From Boletus sp. NGJ (taxonomy: Eukaryota > Basidiomycota > Agaricomycetes > Boletales > Boletaceae), in NCBI GenBank assembly GCA_019096195.1, contig JAGTXK010000050.1:620001-684000 (forward strand): 64,000 nt of DNA. Reading direction: 5' to 3'. The notes beneath the pieces were generated by a model. It did not search any database and was not told where the DNA came from. It saw only the letters and a list, made by a program, of their open reading frames with translations. This document shows positions 20,919 to 32,283 of the stretch, one piece after another; within the stretch, counting starts at the first letter, position 1; each line of letters starts with the position of its first letter. The translations under genes were made by a program, and so were the position numbers.

Positions 20919-23851
20919 TTACTTTCTAAGCGTGCGCAACTGCGCCCTTAGATTTGCATTCTCGGTTTGCGTCGAGTTGAGTTCGTCCAACAACGCAATC
21001 CGCTGTGTCTGCTCCGACGTCCGCATCGCCTGGACTTCTTCCTGGGCTTCACGGAGTGCTTTTTGACATCCCTGCAGTTGTCCCTCGAGTTGCTTGCGTA
21101 CCATCTCAGGGGCTGATGCTGCCTCTTGCGCGAGGGCGAGCGTCTTGGCACTGAGCGTGTTGTTGGCCTCGGTGAGTTGTCTGCATGTTTCTGCTTGGTC
21201 GGCAGCATGCACCTCCATGTCTCTCTTCTCCGCTACTGCGCGATCCACGGCAGCTTGCAGTTCCTGTATCTCGTTCATCCTGCATCACATCACATGAGCA
21301 ACACAATCACCTGACAAGGTAGAAAATAAAACCAAAACCATCCTTTCACAGTACTTTTTTTTTTCCATGAAAAATGAACAAGAGGGCGGGAAAACACGCA
21401 CAAAGCAGCCTGTTTCTGCTGTAAAGTAAAGTTTTGATCGTCGAGGGTGGCGACATGTTTTTGATACGTCTCCAGCGCAGCATTGCTGTCCTCAGCGAGC
21501 TTCTGTACACGCTCCGCGTTCTTCTTGAGTAGATCGTGTGCTTGCGCGGATCGAATCAGTCGTTCGATCAAGGCTCGGTCGTCGATCACCAAGGCTTGAA
21601 CGCGCGCAACAAAGGCTTCGAGGGAGAAAGGCCCGCCAACGGCAGCTTGGGGTGATTTTGTGTCGTAGAGCGCCTTGAGGGAACGGATGTCCATATCCGA
21701 CAGGGAGGGTAGACCTGATTTAGAATAGGCACCACCCGGACTCGAGGCCGTGGAAGCCGCCCGGAGGTGGCGCGGCGTGTTGAGCTTTGCCGAACGCAGT
21801 TCAGGGGCGGGCAGAACGGCCCACACGGGTTGTAAGAGTGCAACGACATCGGCGACATCGCCTTTGTATTCGATCGGTGGGCCGGTATAGACGGAAAGCG
21901 AGGTCAGTTCCTGTAAAATGAAATTTAGTGTCATGCAGGTAGGGTCGGGAAAGGCATGAACCTTCACGCGGGCGTCCAGAACAAGGGTTTCCCGCTTTGC
22001 ATCGTCTCTTTCTCGCCGTGATGCCTCGAGTTCTGCTTGAAGCCGAGACTCGAGTTGCTCCCAGGAATCACCGTGCTCTCTTATGATCGCAGAGAGGTTC
22101 TCGAGGTGGGCTCCAACTGATGCAAGTAGACCCTGCAACGATGCATCCCTAGATGTGTGATCGAGGTCGTGGAGCCGCATCAACGCACGGAGAGTCTCGA
22201 TTGCACCATCCAATTCCACTCGCGCTTCGCCACCTCCTCTCAGCCGATCCAGCTCATCCTCCATCACAGCCTTTTCTGCCTGCCAATGTGCACGTGCCTC
22301 CTCATACTCCACCTCGAGGGCCGAAAGCTCTTCACTTCTTCTCTGCGCATCTACATCTGCTTCCTCCCGAACTGAAGCTAGCATCACCTCCATTTCCATG
22401 GCTTCGCCACTCTTCTCTTCCAACACCTCCAGTCGTCTTTCAAGCCTTTCCACCTCTCGCTCCCGCGCTGTCAGGTTTTGCCTGTCTTCTTCCCATTGCG
22501 CACGCTCTTTGGTCAATTCGTCGCACCGTGCTTGGAGTTCCTCAAACCGCGGTAGCTCCTGTTCTAGCGCAACGACCGTCTCCTCAGCATTCTGGAGCTC
22601 CATACACATCGTCGTCTGTATCTGTTCTTTCTCCAAACGAAGATGGGACAGCTCGCGTACCATCTTTGCGTTCTTCTTGTTCGCCGCATTCAGAGACTCG
22701 GTGGCAGCACGTAGGTTGGCCTCGAGGGTGGCGATATCGGATGCGGAAAAAGGTGCTCTGGGTATTTGTGCGTCTGAATGTCCAGCGAATAAATGGGCAC
22801 CCTCAAACTTTGATGGGGTGGACAGAGCACTGGCGACCGAGCCAATGGTCGAGTTTCGATTCGACGTGATGGCTCTTGAAGCGTCCAGTTCAGATACGCC
22901 ATTTAAGGATGGATGGGTCGTCTTTTCCATCTTGTGCACAGAGTACCCTAACACACCGGCACGGTGTTCGAGCAGCTTTCGATATACCTCGCTCGTCCGC
23001 TCAGACACGCGCCATAGTTCTTTTTGTGCCGTCGCGACCTTGCGTTCGGCTGTCTTGAGTTGTTCCTCTGTCTGTTTCGAAACTTTTCTGTGCGCTGCGT
23101 TCACCTTGGAGAGTAATAGTGCTGCATCACGAATCTTGGTTTCGAGCTCGACTTTTTTCTGAATCGCCGTCAGTCGAATCTTGAGAACGTGATACTCCTT
23201 GAAGGGGGTGTCAGGATGAAGAGGAAATAATTTGTTCGTACGCACCTTTTTGAGCTCTTCGACTTCCTCGGCGTTGAGTATCTCGCATTCTCGACTGTCG
23301 ACGACGGCTTCGCTGGTGAGCAAGCTCATAAGAAGCTCATCCCGGATATTGACCAACGCAGACGTCCGTTTCCACCCCACGCTACTCTCCGGCATCATGG
23401 GTTGCACCCGACTCAGCGGCGACGCACGAGACGAAGAGGGTGTCGGCGAGCCAAGGATGGTCGCAGCACCTTTTGGGATGGGCTTGCAAGTCGGTGAGGC
23501 GACATCGTAGGACACGATACTGCCTGTGGGTGAGCGTGCCGAGGCAGGCGTCGACTCCGACCTCGAAGATTGAACAAGAACGCTTCTGGGCGTGGGCTCG
23601 CCCGTCGGAGACGCCACTTGAGACGGCTTCCTTCGTTCCTTGCGAATAATCAGACCTGGGGTGCCACTGACGGGTTTGCCATCCGCGGGTGGGATCGGCG
23701 GGGAATTCTGAGGTGACCAGGACGATTTCGAAGGAGGCAGAGAGGAACCAAGGGATGATGAGGGTGGTGTGACAGGTGCAGGCGCTGGGGGTGGTGGTGG
23801 TGGTTGTATGTTGGACCCGCCTCCAACGAGGAATCTACGGACACCGTTCAT
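20919..23851 (-). CDS. Uds1-domain coiled-coil protein (up-regulated during septation)
   Basis: Starts MNGVRRFLVGGG at 23851 with a Pro/Ser-rich leader of about 170 residues. Then comes the Uds1 block ELLMSLLTSEAVVDSRECE, EVEELKKEYHVLKIRLTAI and KIRDAALLLSKVN. The rest is long coiled coil rich in Glu/Arg/Leu heptads, ending LRAQLRTLRK at 20919. The family was named after a fission-yeast gene induced at septation; the role is probably a cytoskeletal or septal scaffold. Three introns are inferred: 23198-23245 (48 bp), 21911-21961 (51 bp) and one near 21280-21400 joining QKQAAL to the last exon. The first two are multiples of three with no in-frame stop, so they read through as VRTNKLFPLHPDTPFK and VHAFPDPTCMTLNFILQ if not spliced. 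Splicing makes the Uds1 motif continuous. Confidence 0.85.
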
Positions 23852-24198
23852 AAACTTGAATTGCTCGACGTCACCAGATGTTACATTAAATGTTGTCGTT
23901 GCTGATGCTGACGACGACGGCGAGGATTAGAAAGTCGACCACTGGTAGTAGTTTGAACTAGTGCTGCAACTCGTCGTTTTTGTTTGTGTTCCGGGCTTCG
24001 GCTGTTGGGATGTCAACGTTTCAGCCGGCCCAAGCTGGCTTTACTCGGGATTATGAGGTGCGGCATTAGCACAATTTAGTAGCGCCGCCGCCGCCCGACT
24101 TACGTTCTTCTCGCCGACCAACACGATGCTCACGGCAGCCGAGTACTGACCAGCAAACCTATACATTGCACTGAATGACATCCACGTCAAAGTCGGCC
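23852..24198. promoter_or_regulatory. Divergent promoter, Uds1 gene and MDM34
   Basis: 347 bp between two start codons pointing away from each other. It contains GCT/GAC trinucleotide-rich sequence near 23895-23925 and a CCG tract near 24082. A shared bidirectional promoter is inferred from distance only. Confidence 0.5.
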
Positions 24199-26299
24199 AT
24201 GTCGTTCACCTTCCAATGGCCCCGCTTTTCCGACCAGTTCCACACCGATGCGATCCAGATGCTCAACAACGCACTCAACAAGGGAAACAAACCACCCGTG
24301 ATTGCAGACAAGATCGAGGTCGTCGAGTTGGAGATGGGCACTCAGGTGCGCGTCCGCCGTCTCAAGGACATATTCACCGCACTCACCCTGATGTTAATTA
24401 GCCTCCTGAACTAGAAATTCGGGACATTGGCGATCTCACCATGGATCAATTTCGAGGCATATTTCGTCTAACATACGCTGGCGACGCTCACTTGGTCCTC
24501 AAAACTAAAGTGCAGGTGCGAATAATTATCTATCATGTGTGCATTTCGGGAACCCGAGATGACCCTTGGTGCGTAAGGCGAATCCCCTGAACCACAAGCA
24601 ACCCGATATACACCTCATGACTGGCTCAAGAGGAATGCTGGCAGCCAAAGAACCTCTCGTCGTACCCATGCTCCTTCGCCTCTCGCACTTCAAGCTCAAC
24701 TCATATGTCGTCCTCGTCATTTCCAAACAAAAGGGTATCACCCTCGTATTCAAGACCGACCCTCTCCAAAACGTCGACATCCACAGCACCTTTGACTCTA
24801 TAGCCGTCATTCAAAAATTCATACAACGCGAAATCGAAGGACAGCTTCGTCAAATGTTTAGAGAGGATTTGCCGGGTATCATTCATCGTCTAAGTCAACA
24901 ATGGGTCAAGGCAAAGGTGGAAGCGCCCTATCTCTACAAAGGGCCACCACCGGTGGTGCGTCGGCCGTTTGATACTGCTTCCGCGCCAGACCTGTCGCAT
25001 ATGTCTGATGTCTCTAGAGTTTCCGTTGGAAGCTCGGCTCGGAGGACATCGAAAAGCATTCCTTCTGCCCCTCTTATCCCGTCCCCGACCGAATCTATAG
25101 GTTCGTTACCTGAGCTCGAGAACTTTGACCCAACATATGGGCTTCGTCCAGACGGTCTTCCTATGAAGAGCATGTTCCCGAGCTTTGGCCGGCTATTCAA
25201 ACAAAACAAGGGTCTTGCAGATCTCACGGAGGAGCAGTCGGAGGTAGATGGAGAGGAGAAAGAAGAGGAAGGGGAGGAAGAAGAGGAAGAGAAAGGGACA
25301 TACTCGGTGTTAGACTGGGAGGACACTTCGATTGGCTATTCGCCGCCCCCAAGCCTGGCGCCAGATGACTCTGTCACAGAGTACGAGACCATCCCCGCTG
25401 TCGGTGGAGGTATCATCACCCGTCCACGGGTCTACCATTCACAATCAATGATTCAACCTCCAGCCGAAATCTCCCAAACCAATACCGACCCAGGTAGTGT
25501 AACAGCTTCCTCGCCCAGCTTCCTCCATCCTATATCGCCGTCACAGCAAGCCGGTCCCTCGAGAACTAGTTCGCTCCAATACGGTCCACTGCCATTCCAC
25601 CTTCTCTCCGTCTCGTCTTCTACCACTGCCAATCGAACCAACACTGACCCAGGCGGTGTAACAGCTTCTACACCCAACTTCCGACATCCTATGTCACCGT
25701 CACAGCAAGCGGGTCCCGTGCGAGCCAGTTCGTTCCCATACTCTCCGCCACCATTCCGCCGTCTCTCCGTCTCGTCCTCCACTTCCCCCAACCTCGACCC
25801 GTTCTACTCTGGCTCTTCACCACCGCATCACGCTATGTCTGAAGCAGATCCCAAGATTATCCTCCGCCCAACCTTGAACAATACGTTACACCAACTGTCG
25901 ACGCTCAGCTATTCAAACCATACGTTGTCCCCTTACACCCGCTCTTTGGAGCATTTCGCCGTGCGAAGTGGTCCCCCACGAACGCTCAACGCATTTGGGG
26001 TACGCGCTCCTCCTGAACGCCGTCCCGTCAAAGCAAAACGCAAACGAACGTATCGCATCGGGGGAAAGTCACAGCCCCAGCCCGACCCAGAACCCAATGG
26101 TCATCCACCCCGCACGTCTGCGCCCTCGCCAATTCCCCCCTCCGAATTCGATCCGTCCGAGATTGACCAGTATTTTCGGTCGTGGGACGATGCGGATGGA
26201 CTTGTTGGGGAGCCTGGACCGAGTCGGCTCGGACAACACCAGCTGCGTGCGCTGGATTCACCGCCACGTGCGCCTCCGCCGGGATCTTTGCCTCGGTAG
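24199..26299 (+). CDS. MDM34: Mitochondrial distribution and morphology protein 34 (ERMES subunit)
   Basis: Outer-membrane subunit of the ERMES complex tethering ER to mitochondria and moving phospholipids. The N-terminal SMP-domain signature is unmistakable: [41 protein letters not shown], then [34 protein letters not shown] and [20 protein letters not shown]. Introns are 24346-24401 and 24516-24577; both give exact family sequence. The C-terminal half is disordered and Ser/Pro-rich, with an acidic Glu run (about 25240-25300), a tandem 53-residue duplication and an [13 protein letters not shown] basic patch near 26020. Start ATG 24199 matches the family; upstream ATG 24175 in frame is less likely. 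The gene is divergent from the Uds1 gene. Confidence 0.96.
25481..25798 (+). repeat. Tandem 159-bp (53-codon) duplication inside MDM34
   Basis: Two consecutive units, 25481-25639 and 25640-25798. Both begin NTDPG.VTAS and carry [23 protein letters not shown]. The period is exactly 159 bp, so the frame is kept. The units differ at many third and some first positions, so the duplication is not very recent. Confidence 0.85.
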
Positions 26300-27026
26300 C
26301 TACGTGGCGCGTACGAGACTCTACGTCGGCGACGTCCATGGCTATTTTTTCCCCTTCCTTCTTGTTCTTCTGCCCTTCCTATTTGTTTCACTTTCGTGTC
26401 GCCTGTCGAGAATGTTGGGACCCATCCACGATTGTGGAATGGGTTAGAACCATGATCATACTTATGTTAGTATACCTGTAAATGCCACCTTACAATAATC
26501 ATTGCACAGCACGTCAAGTACCACTCACACCATATAGGACAATAACCACGTCCAGAAAGAAAGAAAATGTGATCATTGTTTAGCACTGAAGTAAATAAAT
26601 GTACTTGGTTGTAGGTAGATTTAGATACAGTATCCCTTTCTTTACATTCACCATGTTAGTGTTACTGCAACTGCAGCTAGTCTCAAGTTTGATCTGTATT
26701 GTCTCAGAAGTGCAATCAATATTGTGAGGGTTATCACTTTTATCCACAGCCAGGATCCTTTTGACTTGCTGCTGCACTTATTGATCAACACGCATGTACT
26801 CCGCACAAGCACAGACTTTGTTGTTCAATACTATCAAATACATCTCAACCCCCAACCCCCAATCTTCCAATGTCTATTTCTGTTCCAAAGTCTCCTTTCA
26901 CCTTGGTAACACGATCCTCAACTTTCTCCTTCTCCGCAATGTGGTGCGTGCATATGAAACCAGAAAGAACATGTACACTACTACCACAGCAAAAATATAT
27001 GTCACCTCTCTCATTCAAGAATACTC
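26300..27026. other. Convergent intergenic, with a CpG-poor AT-rich patch
   Basis: Lies between the 3' ends of MDM34 and the Virilizer-like gene. From about 26560 to 26790 it is AT-rich and almost free of CpG, unlike the flanking genes. The composition resembles the transposon-rich right end of the window, so it may be a degraded short repeat insertion. No coding signal. Confidence 0.4.
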
Positions 27027-30000
27027 CTAGCTCATGCTGAACGGTGCTCCGAGACCAAACGGCTGCACTCCCATGGCATTGGGGTCGATCGGTACTGAAA
27101 TGGACTGGGGCTGAACGAGCGGCGACAACGTGACCCCACCAAGCTCGAATTCCTACATATCAACAAGAGAGGGCGGGCGGGCAAACCAATCAGTGGTGTC
27201 CTCCCACGTGAAATGCAGAAACGAAAGCGAAACGACCAGCGAACGAAATCAAAAGGCAAACTCACATCTACATGCAAACTCGGCATCCGGCTCGTATTCT
27301 GTCTCGCCGACGGTGTCTGCCTCAACTCCCTAAAATCGTTCTTTGTGTACGTCTTTGAAAGTCCCGAGATCGCCGGTGACCTCAACAACGCCGTCGGCGG
27401 CGAGAGTGCTACCAATCCCAGCACATCCCGATCCCGTCCCGGAGGGAGAGACCTGTATTTCCGCGTTGGTGTACACGGGACCGGCGCAGGTGGCTGCAAC
27501 ACCTCCTCGAGCGCGTTGATCGACAGCGCAAGTGGGCGCACGCGTGCATCCGGGATCAACGTCGTCGGAATCGACGAATCGGGCAGCGGCGTCAGCTTTC
27601 CCTTGATGGCTTTCAAGGCGGGGTACATATCCGGTAACACCCCGTTTTGGAATACCTCGCAGAGTTTGTCCCACTTGTCCCAGGAGAGCCCGGGAAGGTC
27701 GGATGGACCTGGAAGCTTGTCGCGGAGCCAGTCGAGCGCTCGGACGACACTTTGGACGTCCAGCGAATCGAAGCTGTTACCGGACCCTGCGATGGACGAG
27801 AGGCAATGTCCGAATTCCCATAAGAGCCGATCTAGAGCTAGCTCTGCCTTGCTGACGGTGGAGAGCATGACTCGGATAGTGTCGAACGTCTCACCGATAC
27901 CGATGCCTAGTTCCGTCACGGAGACGCCGCGGACCAGTGCAAGGGCGACCGCAAATTTGAGGGTCGGATCAGTAACCGAAGGAGAAGACGCGAGAATTTG
28001 GGTGATTTGTACGAGGTGTGTGGAATGCAGGCGGGCGCTCAACATGGAGGTGATGGTGTCCGTGAGCGCATAGCTAGTCTGGGGCATCGTGCAGATGGTA
28101 TTCATGCACATGGTCGAATGTTTAGATGATTTGTCCATGAGCCTGACAATGAACTGAAGGCAGAGGTTGACGTCATACTGCGCGAGAGTGTGATGCGGGC
28201 CTCGCATGCACCCAAGAAGCTTAGCAATCCTGGCCATATGCTTGAATTCCTCTGCTAGCAGCCACTCGCCGACGTCCAGAGTTCCACTATCTAGGGAAAC
28301 GAGTCGATCGAGGAAATCAAGTCTGCTATCGACGTCTAGGGCGCGGAAGAACGTGCCCAGGTCGGTGAGAATATGAGGTATGACAGATAGTATCCATCTC
28401 CTGTTGGATTGTGCTGCTTCTGAAGCATCAGGCATGAGACAGTCAACGAGGGTGTACACCTGCCGAATGCGATGGGCTGGATCGATATTGTCCACTCGGA
28501 GGCCGTGCTCGAAGAGTGTTCGGAGGAAGAGTGCAGGTCCCCGCTTTGGGGAGTCTGCCCCCCAAAACTCGGAAAGTTGGCGAAGAAAAGCTACGCAGGT
28601 CTGGCGGACGCGCTTTCCGGTCAACGCTAAAGAAGGTGGTACTGGTGGTTGTGACAAAAACAAGTCGGCACAGATGAAGATATCCGCTATCGCCACGATG
28701 ACACAGCGCATGGACCGACTGGTAGTTACTGAAAGTGGCTCGAGGTGGATGACAAGAGGCAACAATTCATCAGCAAGCAACAGCAGTTGCTCCACAATCC
28801 CTGCTTCTCGCGGTTGTGTCATGTTGAGAGAACACAATGTCTTGAGTTCTTGGCTGACAGAGGATGCCATATCTATGACGTGAAATACCATGCCTTGTAT
28901 GCCCCCTCTCCATGCTGTGTCGAGGACATTCCAGTCCCCAGTTTCGTCTTCCTCAAGTTCATGAAGGATAACAGCGACGGCGACTCTCAATCCACGTACG
29001 CGGCCCAAGTCGAATGGCGAGGAATCCGTCCGGACAAGTTCCTCCATCGCACCGAGCAGTCCATCATCGGCTATCGTAGCTGCCCTATGCAACGAAATAC
29101 GCTCCTCTTCGCTGATATACGTTAAGGAGAACGGTTGCCAAGACCGCAAGCACTTGACGAAGTCTGAACTAAGGTAACACCGAGGTTCGTTGACGAGGTT
29201 CAATATGATATTTTCCGCATGAATGCCTGATTGGGCCGGAGGGTCGTTGTCTATCGTCATGCATTCCAGCCGGAAGGTCATCTGGCGGAGCAAGAGAAGA
29301 TGATTGACTATCTGCGACGCTTTGATCAGATACACTCCAGTAAATTTGGCGAGAGAATGTACTTCGCGGTAGCCTGGAACGTCTTGCCATGATCTTAACA
29401 CTCCCAACGTACGTTCTCGACAGTGATCATTTGGCAGACTATCTGACCAAGCGTAGACCGCTAGAACAGACGCGACTCCAATATAAGCTTTAACAAATCC
29501 GAGAAAATCGCCATGGGATATCGCTGTTGACGGTGGGTCCAAAAACGATGCAAGCGGGCCATCACCATGGGTTGGTCCATCCAGCAGGCTCGCCCAGAGA
29601 TCCTCATGCATCGTCATGCAGCTCAACCAGATACCAAACGATTTTTCTTCGCTTCCTACATCCTTTAGAAACCGACAAGCATCCACAAAGTTGCCCTCAG
29701 GGTTCGACAAGGCGTCTTCGAATATTTGCCAGTGCCGTACTCGAGCTGTTAGTCGTTGAGCACCTTTCTTAACTTCTCGTCGGGCCGTGGGTAGTGACTC
29801 CACAGATCGGAGTGTATCCTTAAACCAGTCGACGTTGAGCAGTTCTGAAATGTCAGGGTTGGTTGATGCATCCAACAAGGTATATATCGTGTCATCGTCA
29901 TTCAGGTTAGAAACGTCAAACACGTTTTCCAAGTCGATTGATTGCTAGAACGAGAATTAGTGAACGGATGCTAACTCGTACAGGCGACACACCATGAGCG

Positions 30001-30987
30001 CTTGTGCAAAGTGGGGATTTTGTGAAGCAGAGCGGCATAGTATCCCGGACACGAGATAAGCCTGAGTATCGTCCTACTTGCAGTGAGATCGTCAGCCTGG
30101 AATATTATTTGTCGAACAGATTCACTGCGGACCATTGGACCGATTGCATCTGCAATCTTCTCGGCAAACCGCTGCAGAGACTCGACAGAAGCATCCTCGG
30201 CTACCGGGCGGCTCAGACAGCGAAACGCTGTGTCTAGATCGATATCCATGTCCTCCTCGTTCAAGTCAGAGTATAGATGGGGGAATTCAGGGAGATCCCA
30301 GTCGTCGTTGGGTGGCTTCAAACAGAACATCAGACGAATGACAAGGTTGAGTGAAGGGGCGTCTGGGATCAAAGTAAGAAGTTGTCTTGCCAGACACGTC
30401 GGATCGGCAGCATTAGCGAGATCAAGTGGAGGTGAAACGGAGACAGGTTCGGGAAGGTGTAATAATCCCGGCGTGTACGACGTCACAGACGCAATCGCGT
30501 CTGTGACGACCTCTCCGTATATGGCCATAGACACGCTTTCAAAATCCCCGCGTACGATCATCAGTCGCGTCACAAACTAAATGGAGTGGTCAGGCTTGAG
30601 GTGAACGAAAACAGGAGAATATACACGTACATCAGCACCCATGTCAATCGCAAACTCAGTCTGCCCACCCGAGTATGCGATCACGGTCGGGATGAGCGCG
30701 TTGGGTGCCTTGAGCTTGAGTTTCCCATCTTGCGAACCTGGCACAGGTTGCGCGTTGAAGTAAACATCGGTGAAGAACGACGCCGGCTCGGTACATCTAC
30801 AGAACGTATTAGTATCGATTGAACGTGCCTAGTCGGAGACCCACGCGACGATATCCGGGCTGTTTGCAAACGGCTTCGCGCCAGTCGGAAATATCTTGAC
30901 AGCTTGGACTCTGCATGGGGATGAAAACCGTATGGCAGCCAACTTGGAGGGTCCGAGCGGTTTCAAGTTACACCATTGTAACAACAT
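27027..30987 (-). CDS. Virilizer-like protein (m6A methyltransferase complex subunit)
   Basis: Starts MLLQWCNLKPLGPSKLAAIR at 30987. The VIR N-terminal domain is spread over small exons: CRVQAVKIFPTGAKPFANSP, EPASFFTDVYFNAQPVPGSQ, KLKLKAPNALIPTVIAYSGG and FVTRLMIVRGDFESVSMAIY. The remaining thousand-odd residues are mostly helical with few low-complexity stretches, as in Virilizer. In animals and plants this scaffold holds the WTAP/METTL3 writer complex; the same role here is inferred. The last exon is reached by an intron with donor after SLHVD (near 27265) and acceptor near 27153. It reads EFELGGVTLSPLVQP and ends APFSMS at 27027. Further introns lie near 29945-29990, 30588-30630 and 30797-30843. 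The N-terminal domain is convincing; the rest is assigned by continuity. Confidence 0.82.
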
Positions 30988-31197
30988 CGATGTTTGTCTG
31001 TTCGTCAGGACTGTCCTTGTCGTTGCTGTCGCCGATTCTGAGCAGTGAGCGCGTGTGTAGAGGAATCACGTGCTGGCAGAGGTATTATTTGTACATGTTT
31101 GTCTTGTCTAGGTATAGCTGCCCTTGCCGCAATACGTGGTGAGACGCTCTTCCTTGCTGCGTAGAACCACGTCGTTCCGTTCCTCCAAGTCTCCACC
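30988..31197. promoter_or_regulatory. Divergent promoter, Virilizer-like gene and ORM1
   Basis: Only 210 bp separate the two opposed start codons, so promoter and both leaders must be packed here. No clear TATA box; co-regulation is inference. Confidence 0.5.
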
Positions 31198-32101
31198 ATG
31201 AGTCCCCCGCCAACCATCAAGCTTCCACAACTCTCTCTGCCTCACCAGAACGCCAGCCTCAAGGGCCGAAAAAGAAGTGGCAGCATAGTCAAGGTCGAGG
31301 AAGTCGGGGGCCGAGTCGAGGAATTGCTCGACAGAAGTGCATACGTCAACATCAACGCGAATTGGGTCAACGCAAAAGGTGTGTGAGAGCGTATGAATAG
31401 TTCAATTTTTCTCAGCGCCCACGTCATGTTACAGGTGCATGGTTAATTCACGTCGTCCTCGTCTTCACGGGCAAGATTATCATCGATACACTTCCTGGCA
31501 TAACGCAGCAGATTAGCTGGACCCTCGTCAACTTGATATACCTCGCAGTAGGTGTCTACAATCTTCTGTACACCCAATGAGGTGCTCAACATGGTTAGTT
31601 GTCGTATCTCATGTTCCACTGGGTAACCGGTATCCCATTCGACAACGAACTACATGCCGGTGCTTACGACGACCTCACGCTCTGGGAGCAAATTGATGAT
31701 GGTGCGCAGTATACCCCATCAAAGAAGTGGCTGTTCACAGCGCCAATACTACTGTGAGTGTGGACCTCGGCCTTTGTGCGAATCTCATGACACATACATT
31801 AGTTTCCTCGCCTCAACACATTACACGAATTACAACCCTTGGTTGTTTGCTGTCAACCTCGCGGCTCTCATCGGCCTTGCCATCGTTCCCAAGCTCCCTC
31901 AGGTATGTGTCTGGTCGCAGTCCAGACCAGTCTACGCGTCCGTTGACATCACCCCAGCTTCACCGACAACGTGTGCGATTCCTGGCAGAAGATGGATCAG
32001 GAATGGCTACACCAATCACACCATGTTTTCCCCTTACAGAACCACCCAAGCAAATTGAGCCATCAAACATCAACGATGTACTATTCAAAATAGCAACATA
32101 A
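31198..32101 (+). CDS. ORM1: ORM1/ORMDL sphingolipid homeostasis protein
   Basis: ER membrane regulator that inhibits serine palmitoyltransferase. After a Ser/Lys-rich N-terminus, the family core runs NANWVNAKGAWLIHVVLVF, DTLPGITQQISWTLVNLIYL, LSYLMFHWVTGIPFDNELHA, GAYDDLTLWEQIDDGAQYTP, STHYTNYNPWLFAVNLAALI and IVPKLPQLHRQRVRFL. Introns: 31379-31434, 31548-31598, 31754-31802 and 31903-31957, all GT-AG and all phase-consistent. The gene ends SNINDVLFKIAT. The N-terminal Ser-rich stretch (KGRKRSGSIVK) is where yeast Orm proteins are phosphorylated; regulation here by phosphorylation is inference. Confidence 0.95.
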
Positions 32102-32283
32102 TTGACTTAATTATTTCGATTCTTAAAATTCGACTTTAGACACTGGTCAGGGTGACCTACCTCCCTGAACCAAATCCGCTTTATTCTCTAGTGCAACGCA
32201 CATCGCAATGGTAATTCCCCTCCTAATGGTGTATATATCGGCGTTGTATAGCAATTGGAACTGCGGCGGGTTATCTCCCTTTT

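Noticed and set aside
22153-23162. Long plus-strand frames opposite the Uds1 coiled coil
   Set aside because: Antisense shadows of a Glu/Arg-rich coding sequence; no start context or motif.
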